From Collinsella aerofaciens (GTDB lineage: Bacteria; Actinomycetota; Coriobacteriia; Coriobacteriales; Coriobacteriaceae), in contig NZ_JADNHZ010000008.1 in NCBI RefSeq assembly GCF_015554145.1, positions 34,426 through 98,425 of the forward strand: a DNA stretch of 64,000 nt, given 5' to 3'. Each line of letters begins with the position of its first letter. Positions within the stretch are counted from its first letter, which is position 1. The notes under the pieces were generated by a model. That model was not told the DNA's origin. It saw nothing but the letters and a program-made list of their open reading frames with translations, and made no database searches. The position numbers and the translations under genes were made by a program. Below are positions 8,448 through 17,244 of this stretch, one piece after another.

Positions 8448-10444
8448 TGGCCGAAAAACTCGGCGTCTGCCGCTCGCCAGGGGCGGAAGGTGGTGGGATC
8501 GATCTTTACGTGCGCCGCGGCGGGTACGTCGTACCATTTGACCGTGTAACCGGCGCCGTGAGAGCAAAAGACCGAATCGGGCGTGTTGGGCAGATCGGCC
8601 TCGGGCTCATAGGCGGCCGTCTCGATGACGCGCTCGGCATCATGGCAAGCCGCATAACCGGCGAACTCCAGGTACAGATGACCGCGCCCGCTCGTGTAGG
8701 CAGCCACCTCCAGCGCATAATCCTGCACCTCGGATGCCGGCACGCGACCCACAAGCTTCGCCCGGTCTCCCGTCATCGTCGGCGGCTCGTACTCGGCACC
8801 CATGCGCGTGGCATCCGAGAGCGCCCGGCCCACGCACTCCCCCGGCACCTCGAGCTCAAAGTGGTACCACGGCTCCAGCAGTACCGCCGCGTCGGCCTCA
8901 CGCGCCTGCATGAGTCCTTGGCGAATCGCACGGTACGTGGCCTGACGAAAATCACCGCCCTCGGTGTGTTTGGCATGCGCACGGCCGCCCGTGAGCGTAA
9001 TGCGCACATCGGTGATGGGCGAGCCGGTCAGCACGCCCAGGTGATCGCGCTCCATGGCGTTGGTGAGTGCCAAACGCTGCCAGTTAAGATCGAGCTCGTC
9101 GGTCGAGGTCACGGTGCCAAACTGCACGCCCGAACCTGCTGGCAACGGCTCCAGGCGCAGATGTACCTCGGCATAGTGGCGCAGCGGCTCAAAGTGGCCC
9201 ACGCCCTCGACCGGCTGCGAGATCGTCTCCTTATAGAGAATGCCGCCGGGCTCAAACCCAACCGTAAGATCAAAGCGATCAGCCAACACCCGCTGCACGA
9301 CCTCGAGTTGCACGGCGCCCATCAGCTGCAAATGAATCTGCTCAAGATGCGTATTCCAGCTTACGCCGAGCATGGGATCTTCGTCCGCCAGCTCAGTCAG
9401 TGCTTTGAACACCGCGTGGACATCGTGTTCGCCCGGAAGCACCGTATAGGTGAGGACCGGCGCAATGACGGGCGCATCGCCCGCGGGTTCCGCGCCCAAG
9501 GCGTCCCCCGGGCGAACGTGCGCAAGACCCGTCACGGCACAAATACCGCCAGCAGCAACTTCTTGGGCAAGCTCATACTTCTCGCCGTTATAGATGCGTA
9601 CCTGATCGACCTTCTGTTCCCATGCCTCGGCACCGGAACGTCCGTCAATCATCTGTTTGGCATGCAGCGTGCCGCCGGTCACTTTAACCCAAGCCAAGCG
9701 CTCGCCACGATCCCCGCGGCTAACACGATAGACGCGCGCGGCAAACTCCGGGAGCCACGCCTGCTCACGCATCAGCGCGCATATGCCATCCAGCAGCTCG
9801 TCAACGCCTTGGTTCTTGAGCGCCGAGCCGGCAAAGCAGGGAAAGAGCTTGCGCTCGGCAACCATGCGCGACAGCGTTGCGACGGAAAGCTCACCCGCTT
9901 CAAGAAACTCCTCGAGCGCCGCCTCGTCCAACGCAGCAGCGTCCTCCTGAACGGCGCCGCCCGCCAGCAGTTCGTTGGCATCTAGGCAGCCTTCGGAAAG
10001 ACGCTGCCCGAGTTGTGCCAGCAAAACATCGCGGCCGGGATGCTCCAAATCGATTTTGTTGATATAGATGAACGTCGGGATGTCATAGCGCGCAAGAAGG
10101 CGCCACAGGGTTTCGGTATGCCCCTGCACGCCATCGTTGGCGCCCACCACCAGAATCACGTAGTCGAGCGCGCGCAACGTGCGCTCCGCCTCGGCAGAAA
10201 AATCGACATGCCCCGGTGCATCCACGAGCATGAGGTGAGTATCGCCGTGGTCGAGTACGGCCTGCGACGAGAAGATCGTGATACCGCGCTCGCGCTCGAT
10301 CGCGTCAGTGTCCAGGTGCGAATCTCCATCGTCCACGCGGCCGCGCTTGCGAATGCGACCCGCGTTGAACAGCATGGCCTCGGCCAGCGTGGTCTTGCCG
10401 GCATCGACATGCGCCAAGATTCCAACGACCGCTTGCTTCGACAT
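8441..10444 (-). CDS. Tet(M)/EF-G-like translational GTPase (ribosomal protection family)
   Basis: A 667-residue translation-factor GTPase. It has G1 AHVDAGKTTL (residues about 11-20), the IERERGITI switch I, G3 DAPGHVDF and G4 NKID, then EF-G-like domains II-V. It is closer to Tet(M/O/W) ribosomal protection proteins than to housekeeping EF-G in length and in starting directly at the G domain. Ribosomal protection proteins release tetracycline from the ribosome. Whether this divergent chromosomal copy gives resistance cannot be told; the usual tet attenuator leader is not seen. AGGAGAG precedes the ATG. Confidence 0.8.
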   Translation of the reverse strand: MSKQAVVGILAHVDAGKTTLAEAMLFNAGRIRKRGRVDDGDSHLDTDAIERERGITIFSSQAVLDHGDTHLMLVDAPGHVDFSAEAERTLRALDYVILVVGANDGVQGHTETLWRLLARYDIPTFIYINKIDLEHPGRDVLLAQLGQRLSEGCLDANELLAGGAVQEDAAALDEAALEEFLEAGELSVATLSRMVAERKLFPCFAGSALKNQGVDELLDGICALMREQAWLPEFAARVYRVSRGDRGERLAWVKVTGGTLHAKQMIDGRSGAEAWEQKVDQVRIYNGEKYELAQEVAAGGICAVTGLAHVRPGDALGAEPAGDAPVIAPVLTYTVLPGEHDVHAVFKALTELADEDPMLGVSWNTHLEQIHLQLMGAVQLEVVQRVLADRFDLTVGFEPGGILYKETISQPVEGVGHFEPLRHYAEVHLRLEPLPAGSGVQFGTVTSTDELDLNWQRLALTNAMERDHLGVLTGSPITDVRITLTGGRAHAKHTEGGDFRQATYRAIRQGLMQAREADAAVLLEPWYHFELEVPGECVGRALSDATRMGAEYEPPTMTGDRAKLVGRVPASEVQDYALEVAAYTSGRGHLYLEFAGYAACHDAERVIETAAYEPEADLPNTPDSVFCSHGAGYTVKWYDVPAAAHVKIDPTTFRPWRAADAEFFGHM

Positions 10445-10688
10445 GGCTCTCCTCTTATTGCAAGCCCATCACACGCGGCAACGGGCATCCTCGTTCCACA
10501 CTGGATGATACAATTTACGGGCCGGCGGGCGAAGCGGGCCCTATCCCCCGACCGAGCTCATCGCCCCGCGTTGCCGCGCAGCGATTTTCGTAGGTTCGCG
10601 CCTTGCGAAAGCCGGCACCTCCCCTTTTGCCCGCCCGGACTCATCTGGGGCAGTAACAACGTGAGCCTCACAACAGCGAGGAGCCACC
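10445..10688. other. intergenic region between divergent Tet(M)-like gene and mscL
   Basis: About 240 bp holding the promoters of both divergent genes. I see no clear -35/-10 pair, no recognisable RNA and no coding potential. The mscL ribosome site GAGGAG lies at its right end. Confidence 0.4.
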
Positions 10689-11114
10689 ATGAAGGCATTG
10701 CTCAACGAGTTCAAGGAATTCATCAACCGCGGCAACGTGATAGACATGGCCGTCGGCGTAATTATCGGCGGCGCATTCACCGCTAACGTGACCTCGCTCA
10801 CCGACAACATCATCAATCCGCTCATCTCCGTGATTGCCGGCGGCAGCGCCACCGAGATCTCGGGGCTGGTGGTGCCGGGCACCAATATCGACTTTGGCGC
10901 CTTTATCGGCGCGTGCATCAACTTTTTGATTGTGGCGGCGATTGTCTTTGCCATCGTCAAGGCTTTCAATAAGGCCCAGGAGATTGGCGATAAGCTGGCC
11001 GGCAATGCCGCCGAGGAGACGGCGCCCGCACCCACCTGCCCCTATTGCCTGGAGGAGGTCCACGAGGGCGCGACCAAGTGTTGTCACTGCGGAAGCGAGC
11101 TGCCCAAGAAGTAG
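10689..11114 (+). CDS. mscL: large-conductance mechanosensitive channel MscL with C-terminal zinc ribbon
   Basis: A 141-residue MscL. The N-terminal helix FKEFINRGNVIDMAVGVIIG is diagnostic. TM1 spans about 16-45 and TM2 about 70-95, joined by a periplasmic loop. It is the osmotic emergency valve of the membrane. Unlike textbook MscL, the cytoplasmic bundle ends in a zinc-ribbon-like tail: CPYC at 117-120 and CCHC at 131-134. A GAGGAG ribosome site precedes the ATG and a terminator follows. Confidence 0.95.
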   Translation: MKALLNEFKEFINRGNVIDMAVGVIIGGAFTANVTSLTDNIINPLISVIAGGSATEISGLVVPGTNIDFGAFIGACINFLIVAAIVFAIVKAFNKAQEIGDKLAGNAAEETAPAPTCPYCLEEVHEGATKCCHCGSELPKK

Positions 11115-11168
11115 CCGCGAAGGCGCAACGCCCCGAGCGGCGAATGCCCCAGATGACGCGTTTTACCA

Positions 11169-11196
11169 AAAATGGCCCAACCCGGGGCCATTTTCA
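11169..11196 (+). terminator. intrinsic terminator of mscL
   Basis: AAAATGGCCC (11169-11178) pairs with GGGCCATTTT (11185-11194) around AACCCG. A-runs and T-runs on both sides allow it to serve the convergent acetyltransferase gene too. Confidence 0.85.
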
Positions 11197-11228
11197 TTTA
11201 GATGGAGTGTCGGCATGCGCCTGGGCGC

Positions 11229-11717
11229 TTATGCCTCGCGCAGCCAGTCAAACGCAATGCGCGGCGTGCCGTCGGACACATAGACGACGCCGGCACGCTC
11301 AAACCCCGCCTTAATACTCGCACCCTGCATGGGCAGGTTGTCCTGATGCGTGTCGATGCGCAGGTGATCGGCACGCTCTTTGGCAAAGGCAAACATCGCA
11401 GCCGCGATACCGTGCACGGTGCCGTCGGATGCCACACGGTGCAGCACGGCGTACGGAGTGTCGCTACGCCATTGACCGTCCTCAATTACGTCATAGCACT
11501 CGTCCGGGCCCGGCAGAAAGGCAAACGTCGCCACCACGCGGCCGTCGATTTCGCACACGTAGCTGCCACCAGCGGCGATATCGGCAGCCAGCTGCTCGGC
11601 CGAGGGCGTGCCTACCGGCCACTGCGTGGCGTTGCCATGCGCGCGCATAAACGCGCGGGCCGCGTCATAGATAGCCATGACGGCGGGAATGTCGGTATCG
11701 AGGGTTTTTCTGATCAT
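11229..11717 (-). CDS. GNAT family N-acetyltransferase
   Basis: A 162-residue GNAT acetyltransferase. The N-terminus MIRKTLDTDIPAVMAIYDAAR is the typical first strand and helix. The acetyl-CoA region is around GTVHGIAAAMFAFAKERADHLRIDTHQDNLPMQ, followed by the usual GF(E/x)RAG C-terminal strand. The substrate is not identifiable. It faces a small zinc-finger gene across an intergenic region with an inverted repeat. Confidence 0.85.
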   Translation of the reverse strand: MIRKTLDTDIPAVMAIYDAARAFMRAHGNATQWPVGTPSAEQLAADIAAGGSYVCEIDGRVVATFAFLPGPDECYDVIEDGQWRSDTPYAVLHRVASDGTVHGIAAAMFAFAKERADHLRIDTHQDNLPMQGASIKAGFERAGVVYVSDGTPRIAFDWLREA

Positions 11718-11738
11718 CGCGCGGCGACCTCACGTTTA

Positions 11739-11770
11739 TTGGTATCACTTTGATTGAGCAATGATACCAG
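11739..11770. promoter_or_regulatory. inverted repeat / promoter region between divergent genes
   Basis: TTGGTATCA (11739-11747) and TGATACCAG (11762-11770) are inverted copies. On the plus strand TTGGTA and TGATAC are 17 bp apart, a plausible -35/-10 pair for the gene at 11795. The inverted repeat would then be an operator lying on the promoter. Confidence 0.45.
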
Positions 11771-11794
11771 CGTTTGAAGAGGGGCGCGAAGCAG

Positions 11795-12091
11795 ATGGGG
11801 AGCAAAAAGCGAGCCGCCTGGTCAAAGGCAAAGAGCGAGTTTTTGGGCGCTGCCACCGGCGGCGATATGAGCGACCTGTTTGCCCGCGAGGACGAGCGCC
11901 GCGACGCCCTGGACGCCGAGCGCGATGAAGCCTGGCGCTACAAGTCGTGCGAACGCAAAAACCGTTACGACACGCGCGCCGAGGCCGAGGCCGTTATGGC
12001 CGACTGCGAAAACCGCGGGCGGCGCGGCTTAGCCTGCTACAAATGCGAATACTGCGGCGGCTGGCACCTGACGTCGCACCCTTGGAAATAG
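11795..12091 (+). CDS. small basic Cys-containing hypothetical protein
   Basis: A 98-residue protein I cannot assign. The N-terminal half is charged and helical (KKRAAWSKAKSEF, then DERRDALDAERDEAWRYKSCERK). The second half, CERKNRYDTRAEAEAVMADCE and then CYKCEYCGGWHLTSHP, looks like a short zinc-binding module of the kind seen in small phage or actinobacterial proteins. ATG 11795 is chosen over TTG 11774 because GAAGAGGGG lies at the right distance. Confidence 0.7.
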   Translation: MGSKKRAAWSKAKSEFLGAATGGDMSDLFAREDERRDALDAERDEAWRYKSCERKNRYDTRAEAEAVMADCENRGRRGLACYKCEYCGGWHLTSHPWK

Positions 12092-12128
12092 GCTCCCCAT
12101 TGGCGCAATGCCGGCCATTGCGCACGGG

Positions 12129-12833
12129 CTATGGACGCGGCGGCACCAACACATCGTAACGAACGGCCTTGCCCGCAAGCTGATAGCTCGGCTTAACGCC
12201 GGCAAGCAGTGGCCCCTTCACCGGCCGCTTGATAACGACCTTGCGCGGGTGCACCGCAAGCGCTGCCTGGACCAGCGTCTCCTCGTCGGCGCACGGCTGT
12301 TCCAGATGATGCAAGAGTTGGAACTTCTTTTTGACCGCCGCACTCTTGGTGCGCCCGGGAAACATGGGGTCCAGATATACCACGTCGGGAGCGGTGAGCT
12401 CGCCCTGCCCGATCAGCTCAGCTGTATGGCGAAGGCCGGCAATGCTGTCCTCGCCCGCATGTAAGCGCATGCGGGCCACGGCTGTCGCAAGCGCCGGATC
12501 ATCTGCCGCGCGATCCAGGGCATCCTTGAGAAGCGCCGCGATCACGCAATCCTGCTCATACAGATCGACGGTAAAACCCGCGGCCGCCAGCAGCAGCGAA
12601 TCCTCGCCAAAGCCTGCCGTGGCGTCAATCGCCCATGGGCTCTCGATGCCTTTTGCGCGCGCAGCCTTTACCAGCAGCTCTTGCTGCAGACGGCCCTGCT
12701 TGAGCCGCGGAAGCATGCGAGTAAAATCGGCACGCAGTTCCATCGTGCCGTCGGTGAGCGTGAGGCCCTCGGACGTCCCGGTCAGCTCAAGCCCCGCGGC
12801 CCGAGCAATAGAAAAGGGATCGACGACGTCCAT
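12129..12833 (-). CDS. rsmJ: 16S rRNA (guanine-1516-N2)-methyltransferase RsmJ-like
   Basis: A 234-residue class I SAM methyltransferase. Motif I reads AIDATAGFGEDSLLLAAAGF, the RsmJ-type SAM loop. VVYLDPMFPGRTKSAAVKKK is the family's catalytic DPMFP motif. The C-terminus KVVIKRPVKGPLLAG matches the family end. Family members methylate G1516 of 16S rRNA at N2. The enzyme is common in Proteobacteria, and here it is a divergent actinobacterial copy. Confidence 0.88.
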   Translation of the reverse strand: MDVVDPFSIARAAGLELTGTSEGLTLTDGTMELRADFTRMLPRLKQGRLQQELLVKAARAKGIESPWAIDATAGFGEDSLLLAAAGFTVDLYEQDCVIAALLKDALDRAADDPALATAVARMRLHAGEDSIAGLRHTAELIGQGELTAPDVVYLDPMFPGRTKSAAVKKKFQLLHHLEQPCADEETLVQAALAVHPRKVVIKRPVKGPLLAGVKPSYQLAGKAVRYDVLVPPRP

Positions 12834-12896
12834 GGGTACTCCTTAACAAGCAAAACGAATACGTGAGCGCCGTTTATGTCGGCACCCAACCGTCCG

Positions 12897-13037
12897 CTAT
12901 TGTCCCACATGCGACATGGCCCACAGCATCCCAATGCAAAGCACCGCCATCAATCCCGTGCACACGGCAGCGATCACGGAATCACCCATGCGCCTTCCCA
13001 ACGACCGCGGCTCATGCACTTGCCCTGCTCCGTACAT
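12897..13037 (-). CDS. 46-residue single-pass membrane peptide
   Basis: A short ORF found by eye. AGGAGGAG (13043-13050 on the complement) lies 5 bp before ATG 13037; a second ATG at 13040 is too close. The product begins MYGAGQVHEPRSLGRRMGD, then has one hydrophobic helix (SVIAAVCTGLMAVLCIGMLW) and ends AMSHVGQ. It looks like a small positive-inside membrane protein. The excellent ribosome site and membrane helix support it; no family is recognised. Confidence 0.65.
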   Translation of the reverse strand: MYGAGQVHEPRSLGRRMGDSVIAAVCTGLMAVLCIGMLWAMSHVGQ

Positions 13038-13272
13038 CATGGCTCCTCCTTGAGACCAGCTCTTACCATGGACCCATCATCGCAGCGCCGCGCATACGCT
13101 GCCATCGATTTGACTTACGCCCAGCTTTCCTTTTTGAAAGGTTGGGTTTGGCTGCGCGGGCTCAATGCGCTTTCAAACGCATGCATCGCCGCGTTGAACT
13201 ACAATGTGCTTCACCATATGTGCAGTACATTGGGTACGCCAAGTTGGCGTACTCGTATCGAAAGGACCAGCC

Positions 13273-13674
13273 ATGAGCTTCACTCGCAAGACTCTCAAAA
13301 TCCTTGCTCTCATCTACTTTGTTTTGGGCATCGCCAGCCTCGTCACCGCCGGCGTCGGTATCGCCACGGGCGGTCTCGATTCCACGTACGGTTCGTACGC
13401 CACGCTCGCAGCGGTCGTGCTTATCGCCAAGGGTCTCGTCGACCTTGCCGCAGGCGTCGCCGGTATCAAGGGCGCCAACAAGCCTTCGCAGGTGGACGGC
13501 GCGTTTAAGCTCGGTATTGTTGCCGCGGTCGCCACGCTTGCCCAAGCGGTGCTCACGCTTCCCGCGTTTGGCGGCGACGCCATCAACTTTGGCGCCTTTG
13601 TCATCGTGGTGTACGACCTGTTCTTTGTTCAGCAGGCACACGCCGTTAAGGCCGAGAACAAGGACCGCCTATAA
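13273..13674 (+). CDS. small four-helix membrane protein
   Basis: A 133-residue hydrophobic protein with four predicted membrane helices (about 10-32, 43-63, 75-97 and 103-120) and short loops. The last helix (GAFVIVVYDLFFVQQA) is followed by a basic tail. It resembles small DUF-type membrane proteins of actinobacteria with no known role. ATG 13273 is preferred to upstream in-frame codons because AAAGGACC lies 5 bp before it. A strong terminator follows. Confidence 0.8.
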   Translation: MSFTRKTLKILALIYFVLGIASLVTAGVGIATGGLDSTYGSYATLAAVVLIAKGLVDLAAGVAGIKGANKPSQVDGAFKLGIVAAVATLAQAVLTLPAFGGDAINFGAFVIVVYDLFFVQQAHAVKAENKDRL

Positions 13675-13712
13675 GCGCTCGCTTCTCATAACCTCTGCAG
13701 CCAAGCAACTAA

Positions 13713-13750
13713 AAAGGGCCGATCGCGCATTTCCGCGGTCGGCCCTTTAC
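13713..13750. terminator. bidirectional intrinsic terminator
   Basis: AAAGGGCCGA and TCGGCCCTTT flank an inner CGCG/CGCG pairing. A-runs and T-runs on the two sides would serve the plus-strand membrane gene and help stop traffic from the right. Confidence 0.85.
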
Positions 13751-13802
13751 GTTTGCCCAGATAAAACCTACCAAAATAAACCTGTCCCTATTTGGCAGGT
13801 TG

Positions 13803-14618
13803 TTAGCTGTGGCGGTACTCGGCGATGATGAAGTCGATGTCGGTTTGAAGGGTATCCAAATTTGCCAGGCGCTCTTTGTCGGCAGGGCGCGTGCGGTAGT
13901 AATAGGGCGTCATCTGAAATACGGCTTCGATGTCGGCCTGCGTCTGGAGGGTGATAGAAGCTGTCACCCGCTGCGTTCCGACCAACTCGAGTTCGGTGGT
14001 CTTCGGCAGCTTCTCGTCATTGAGATATGGCGTGTCGTAGAGCACCTCTTTGAGGCCAAACAGATGCCGAGCACCCGGCACCACGGTGTAGAGCGAACCC
14101 TCTGGCGCCAGCACGCGGGCAAACTCACGCTCGTTAAAGGGAGCGAAGAGCTCGGTCACCATATCAAAGGCGCCATCAGCCACGGGGATATCTTTCATGT
14201 TGGCCACGAAGTACGTCGCATCGCCGCGCTTGGCGGCAAGGCGCACCATCTCCTTGCCCAGGTCGAAACCGTAAGCATCTACGCCCGGCACCGCGCCCAT
14301 AGCGCTGGTGTAGTAGCCCTCGCCGCAGCAAATATCGAGCAACGTCATGGGGCAGTTCGTTGACGCGGCACGACCAGACACCCGCTCGCGCACCAGCTCG
14401 ACCATCGCATCGTGCAACGGTGCATAGTATCCGCGGTTCAGAAAGTCACGACGACTGCGCGCCTGCGACTTGGGATCACCCATGGAGTCGCCGCTCTTGG
14501 ACGAGCGCAACAGGTACAGATAGCCCTCGCGCGCACGGTCAAAACGGTGTCCGCCCGTGCATGCAGCACCGCGCTCGTCGTCCACCAACGGTTCATGGCA
14601 AACGGGACACAACAACAT
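13803..14618 (-). CDS. 23S rRNA (guanine-N1)-methyltransferase, RlmA/RrmA family
   Basis: A 271-residue SAM methyltransferase. The N-terminal zinc site CPVCHEPL...CTGGHRFDRAREGYLYLL is the hallmark of RlmA(I/II), which methylate G745 or G748 in helix 35 of 23S rRNA. Motif I is LLDICCGEGYYTSAM. FAPFNEREFARVLAPEG is the later Rossmann portion, and VVPGARHLFGLKEVLY is family-specific. RlmA(II) enzymes can affect tylosin resistance; which base is modified here is not determinable by eye. Confidence 0.88.
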   Translation of the reverse strand: MLLCPVCHEPLVDDERGAACTGGHRFDRAREGYLYLLRSSKSGDSMGDPKSQARSRRDFLNRGYYAPLHDAMVELVRERVSGRAASTNCPMTLLDICCGEGYYTSAMGAVPGVDAYGFDLGKEMVRLAAKRGDATYFVANMKDIPVADGAFDMVTELFAPFNEREFARVLAPEGSLYTVVPGARHLFGLKEVLYDTPYLNDEKLPKTTELELVGTQRVTASITLQTQADIEAVFQMTPYYYRTRPADKERLANLDTLQTDIDFIIAEYRHS

Positions 14619-14809
14619 GGCAACTCCTTAGCGCGAACAACACAACGCCCACCATTGTCGCACGCCTTCCCCACCTAGTCATAGAAGAGACAAGGAGTGT
14701 CCCCAGCTGCCGACAGAAAAGGAACGTCCCTAAGCGCCGGCTGGCTGCATTAGGAGTATCATCGTCTGCGCAAATAAGCACGAAAGAGCATATTAGAGAT
14801 TGAGAGCGT
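14619..14809. other. divergent intergenic region with repeat-like TGTCCC remnants
   Basis: About 190 bp between the divergent rlmA-like and MATE genes. It contains GACAAGGAGTGTCCCCAGC and AAAGGAACGTCCCTAAG, which look like decayed members of the dispersed TGTCCC repeat families. No gene is seen. Confidence 0.45.
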
Positions 14810-16192
14810 ATGGCAGACACCGCATCTAAGCACATTGACATGACCACCGGCTCGCTGTGGCGCAATATTCCCCTGTTCGCCTTCCCCGTAGCCGCCACGA
14901 GCATCTTGGAGCAGCTGTCGAACCTCATCGCCACCGTCATCATCGGTAACTTCTCGGGCGACCAGGGAACCCTCGCCATGGCAGCGGTCGGCTCCAACGT
15001 TCCGCTTACCAGTCTTATGCTCAACCTTTTTATTGGCATGTCGCTTGGCTCCAACGTGGTCATCGCCAACGCTATCGGCCGCAACGATCAGAACGTGGTC
15101 AACCGCGCCGTCCACACCTCGATTCTCATGGCGCTTGTGGGCTTTGTCGTCATCGCGCTGGGCGAGATCTTTGCCGAGCCCATGCTCGCCGCGCTCAACG
15201 TTCCCGCCGAAACCATGCCGCTCGCTTCGCTCTACCTGCGCGTCTTTTTGCTCAGCATGCCCTCGATCCTGCTCTACAACTTTGAGGCCGCGATCTTCCG
15301 CTCTGTCGGCATCACCCGCATGCCGCTGCAGGCGCTCGCCGTGTCCACCGTCCTCAACATTGGCCTGGACCTCATCTTTGTCCCCGTGCTCCACTGGGGC
15401 GTCGCGGGCGTCGCCATCGCCACCGCCATCGCCTACACCGTCAGCGCCGCCACACTCTTTGTCCACCTGCTCAAGACCGACTCCGTCGTCCGCGTCACCC
15501 CACGCGACCTGGCTATCGACCCCGTCGCCCTCAAGCGCATCGTCAAGATTGGCCTTCCCGCCGGCATCCAAAGCGCCGTCTTCGCCGTCGCCAACATCAT
15601 CATCCAGTCTGCTATCAACAGCCTGGGCACCGAGGTCATGGCGGCATCGAGCGCCGCCATGAGCCTGGAGTACGTGTGCTACAACCTGCTCAACAGCTTT
15701 AGCCAGGCCTGCACCACCTTTGTGGGACAAAACCACGGTGCCCGCCAAATCGACCGCTGCACCAAGACCCTTAAGGTCTGCCTGGTCGAAGGCGGCATCG
15801 TCGCGCTCACCACCATCGTCATCATCGTCGGTCTGGGGCGCGAGATCCTAGCGCTCTTTAACAGCGATCCCAACATCGTCTCGATCGGCTATATCCGCGT
15901 GTGCTCGATCTTCCCGGCATACGCCTTTAGCATGTTCTACGAAAACATGTCCGGTTACCTACGCGGCTTTGGCATCTCGCTTATGCCCGCCCTCATCACC
16001 ATGATCTGCGTCTGCGGCATCCGCTTCTATTGGGTCTTCTGTGTGTTCCCGAACTTCCGCACCTTTGCGAACATCATGATGGTCTACCCCATCAGCCTGG
16101 GCACCACGGCGTTCTTTATGGTCGTGGCGGTACTACTCTGCCACCCGGCACGCACCTATCGCGCCGCCCAAGCCAAAGCGACAGCCCGCTAA
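14810..16192 (+). CDS. MATE family multidrug/toxin efflux transporter
   Basis: A 460-residue membrane protein with about 12 helices in two MatE halves, starting at TGSLWRNIPLFAFPVAATSILEQL. It is of the NorM/DinF type, exporting cationic compounds in exchange for Na+ or H+. The halves are marked by the repeated LxxGIP/G-type loops (for example VGLPAGIQSAVFAVANIIIQ). The substrate is unknown. The ribosome site is weak. It converges on a LysR gene with a short gap. Confidence 0.9.
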   Translation: MADTASKHIDMTTGSLWRNIPLFAFPVAATSILEQLSNLIATVIIGNFSGDQGTLAMAAVGSNVPLTSLMLNLFIGMSLGSNVVIANAIGRNDQNVVNRAVHTSILMALVGFVVIALGEIFAEPMLAALNVPAETMPLASLYLRVFLLSMPSILLYNFEAAIFRSVGITRMPLQALAVSTVLNIGLDLIFVPVLHWGVAGVAIATAIAYTVSAATLFVHLLKTDSVVRVTPRDLAIDPVALKRIVKIGLPAGIQSAVFAVANIIIQSAINSLGTEVMAASSAAMSLEYVCYNLLNSFSQACTTFVGQNHGARQIDRCTKTLKVCLVEGGIVALTTIVIIVGLGREILALFNSDPNIVSIGYIRVCSIFPAYAFSMFYENMSGYLRGFGISLMPALITMICVCGIRFYWVFCVFPNFRTFANIMMVYPISLGTTAFFMVVAVLLCHPARTYRAAQAKATAR

Positions 16193-16219
16193 ACACCGCA
16201 CTCAATGTCACGCCAGTCA

Positions 16220-17086
16220 TTAATTGACAATATGCGAGCTCATATAGTCGATAAAACGCCGCGTGGCGATAGGCATGGTGTCCCAGCTGCGCCAAGCTGC
16301 CACCACGTCGCGCGAGGGAGCATGCACGATGGGACGTACGCGAATATCGGCCCGCATGCCCTCGACGGTACGACGATACAGCATGCTCACGCCTAGGCCC
16401 TCCTCCACCATCGCCATGATGGTGTAGTCGTCGGTCACCTCGCTCGTCACGTGCGGCGACAGCCCGTGCGCCGCGAATGCATCGAGCACCAGGCTCTGTT
16501 CGCCCTCGTCCAGCAGCACAAACGACTCTGACGCCAGGTCGGCAAGCGTCACCTTTTCCTTTGCCGTCAGCGGATGCGCGGCCGGCAACAGCGCCACCAA
16601 CTCGTCGTGATAGACCACGCGCTTCTCGAGCCCGGCGGTAAATCCGCGTGCCGTAAAGCAAAAGTCAACCACGCCATCGTGCACCCACTGGGCGTTGCGC
16701 GTGTAATCGCCCTGCTTGAGGGTAAAGTGCACGCCCGGATGCAGAGCCCCAAAGTCGCGAATCACGCGCGGCAATACGGTGCGGCTCACGTTAGTAAACG
16801 TCGCGATTCGAATATCAGTCGAGGAGAGTCCCAGCAACTCCTGACGCTTGCCCTCAAGCTCGGCCTCGGCAGTTACGATTTGGCGCAGATACGGCAGGTA
16901 CTGCTTGCCGTCGCGCGTAAGCGAGACGCCCTGCTTACCGCGCTCGATAAGCGTGGTACCCAGCTCGCGCTCGAGCGCCTTGACGGCCTGGCTCACCGCA
17001 CTTTGCGTATAGCCTAGCTCGTCGGCCGCGCCCTTCAGGCTGCCGCGATCGACCACCATACAAACAATCTGATACCGCGATGCCAT
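16220..17086 (-). CDS. LysR family transcriptional regulator
   Basis: A 288-residue LysR regulator. The N-terminal winged helix (YQIVCMVVDRGSLKGAADELGYTQSAVSQAVKALERELG) is classical, with a periplasmic-binding-fold effector domain from about 90 on. It is divergent from an EamA exporter 158 bp away, a usual arrangement for a regulator of its neighbour. The shared region includes an AT-rich stretch around 17137-17170 that could carry a LysR box, but no perfect T-N11-A dyad stands out. Confidence 0.9.
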   Translation of the reverse strand: MASRYQIVCMVVDRGSLKGAADELGYTQSAVSQAVKALERELGTTLIERGKQGVSLTRDGKQYLPYLRQIVTAEAELEGKRQELLGLSSTDIRIATFTNVSRTVLPRVIRDFGALHPGVHFTLKQGDYTRNAQWVHDGVVDFCFTARGFTAGLEKRVVYHDELVALLPAAHPLTAKEKVTLADLASESFVLLDEGEQSLVLDAFAAHGLSPHVTSEVTDDYTIMAMVEEGLGVSMLYRRTVEGMRADIRVRPIVHAPSRDVVAAWRSWDTMPIATRRFIDYMSSHIVN

Positions 17087-17244
17087 CGTGCCTCCACATC
17101 AATGCAGCCGTAAAACGTTTTGCCAGGGCTTTTTCTACTAGCATTAGTATTTCTTAATCATACTGAAGATACATTCGCTTTACTACATCCATATCTGGGA
17201 GCAGAATCCTTTTTGCGAAACCGTTCTGTAACAAAAGGAGTCCC

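Noticed and set aside
8168..9985. 605-codon plus-strand open frame over the Tet(M)-like gene
   Set aside because: It is antisense to a clear GTPase gene with all G motifs, and its translation has no family features; it is a high-GC shadow frame.
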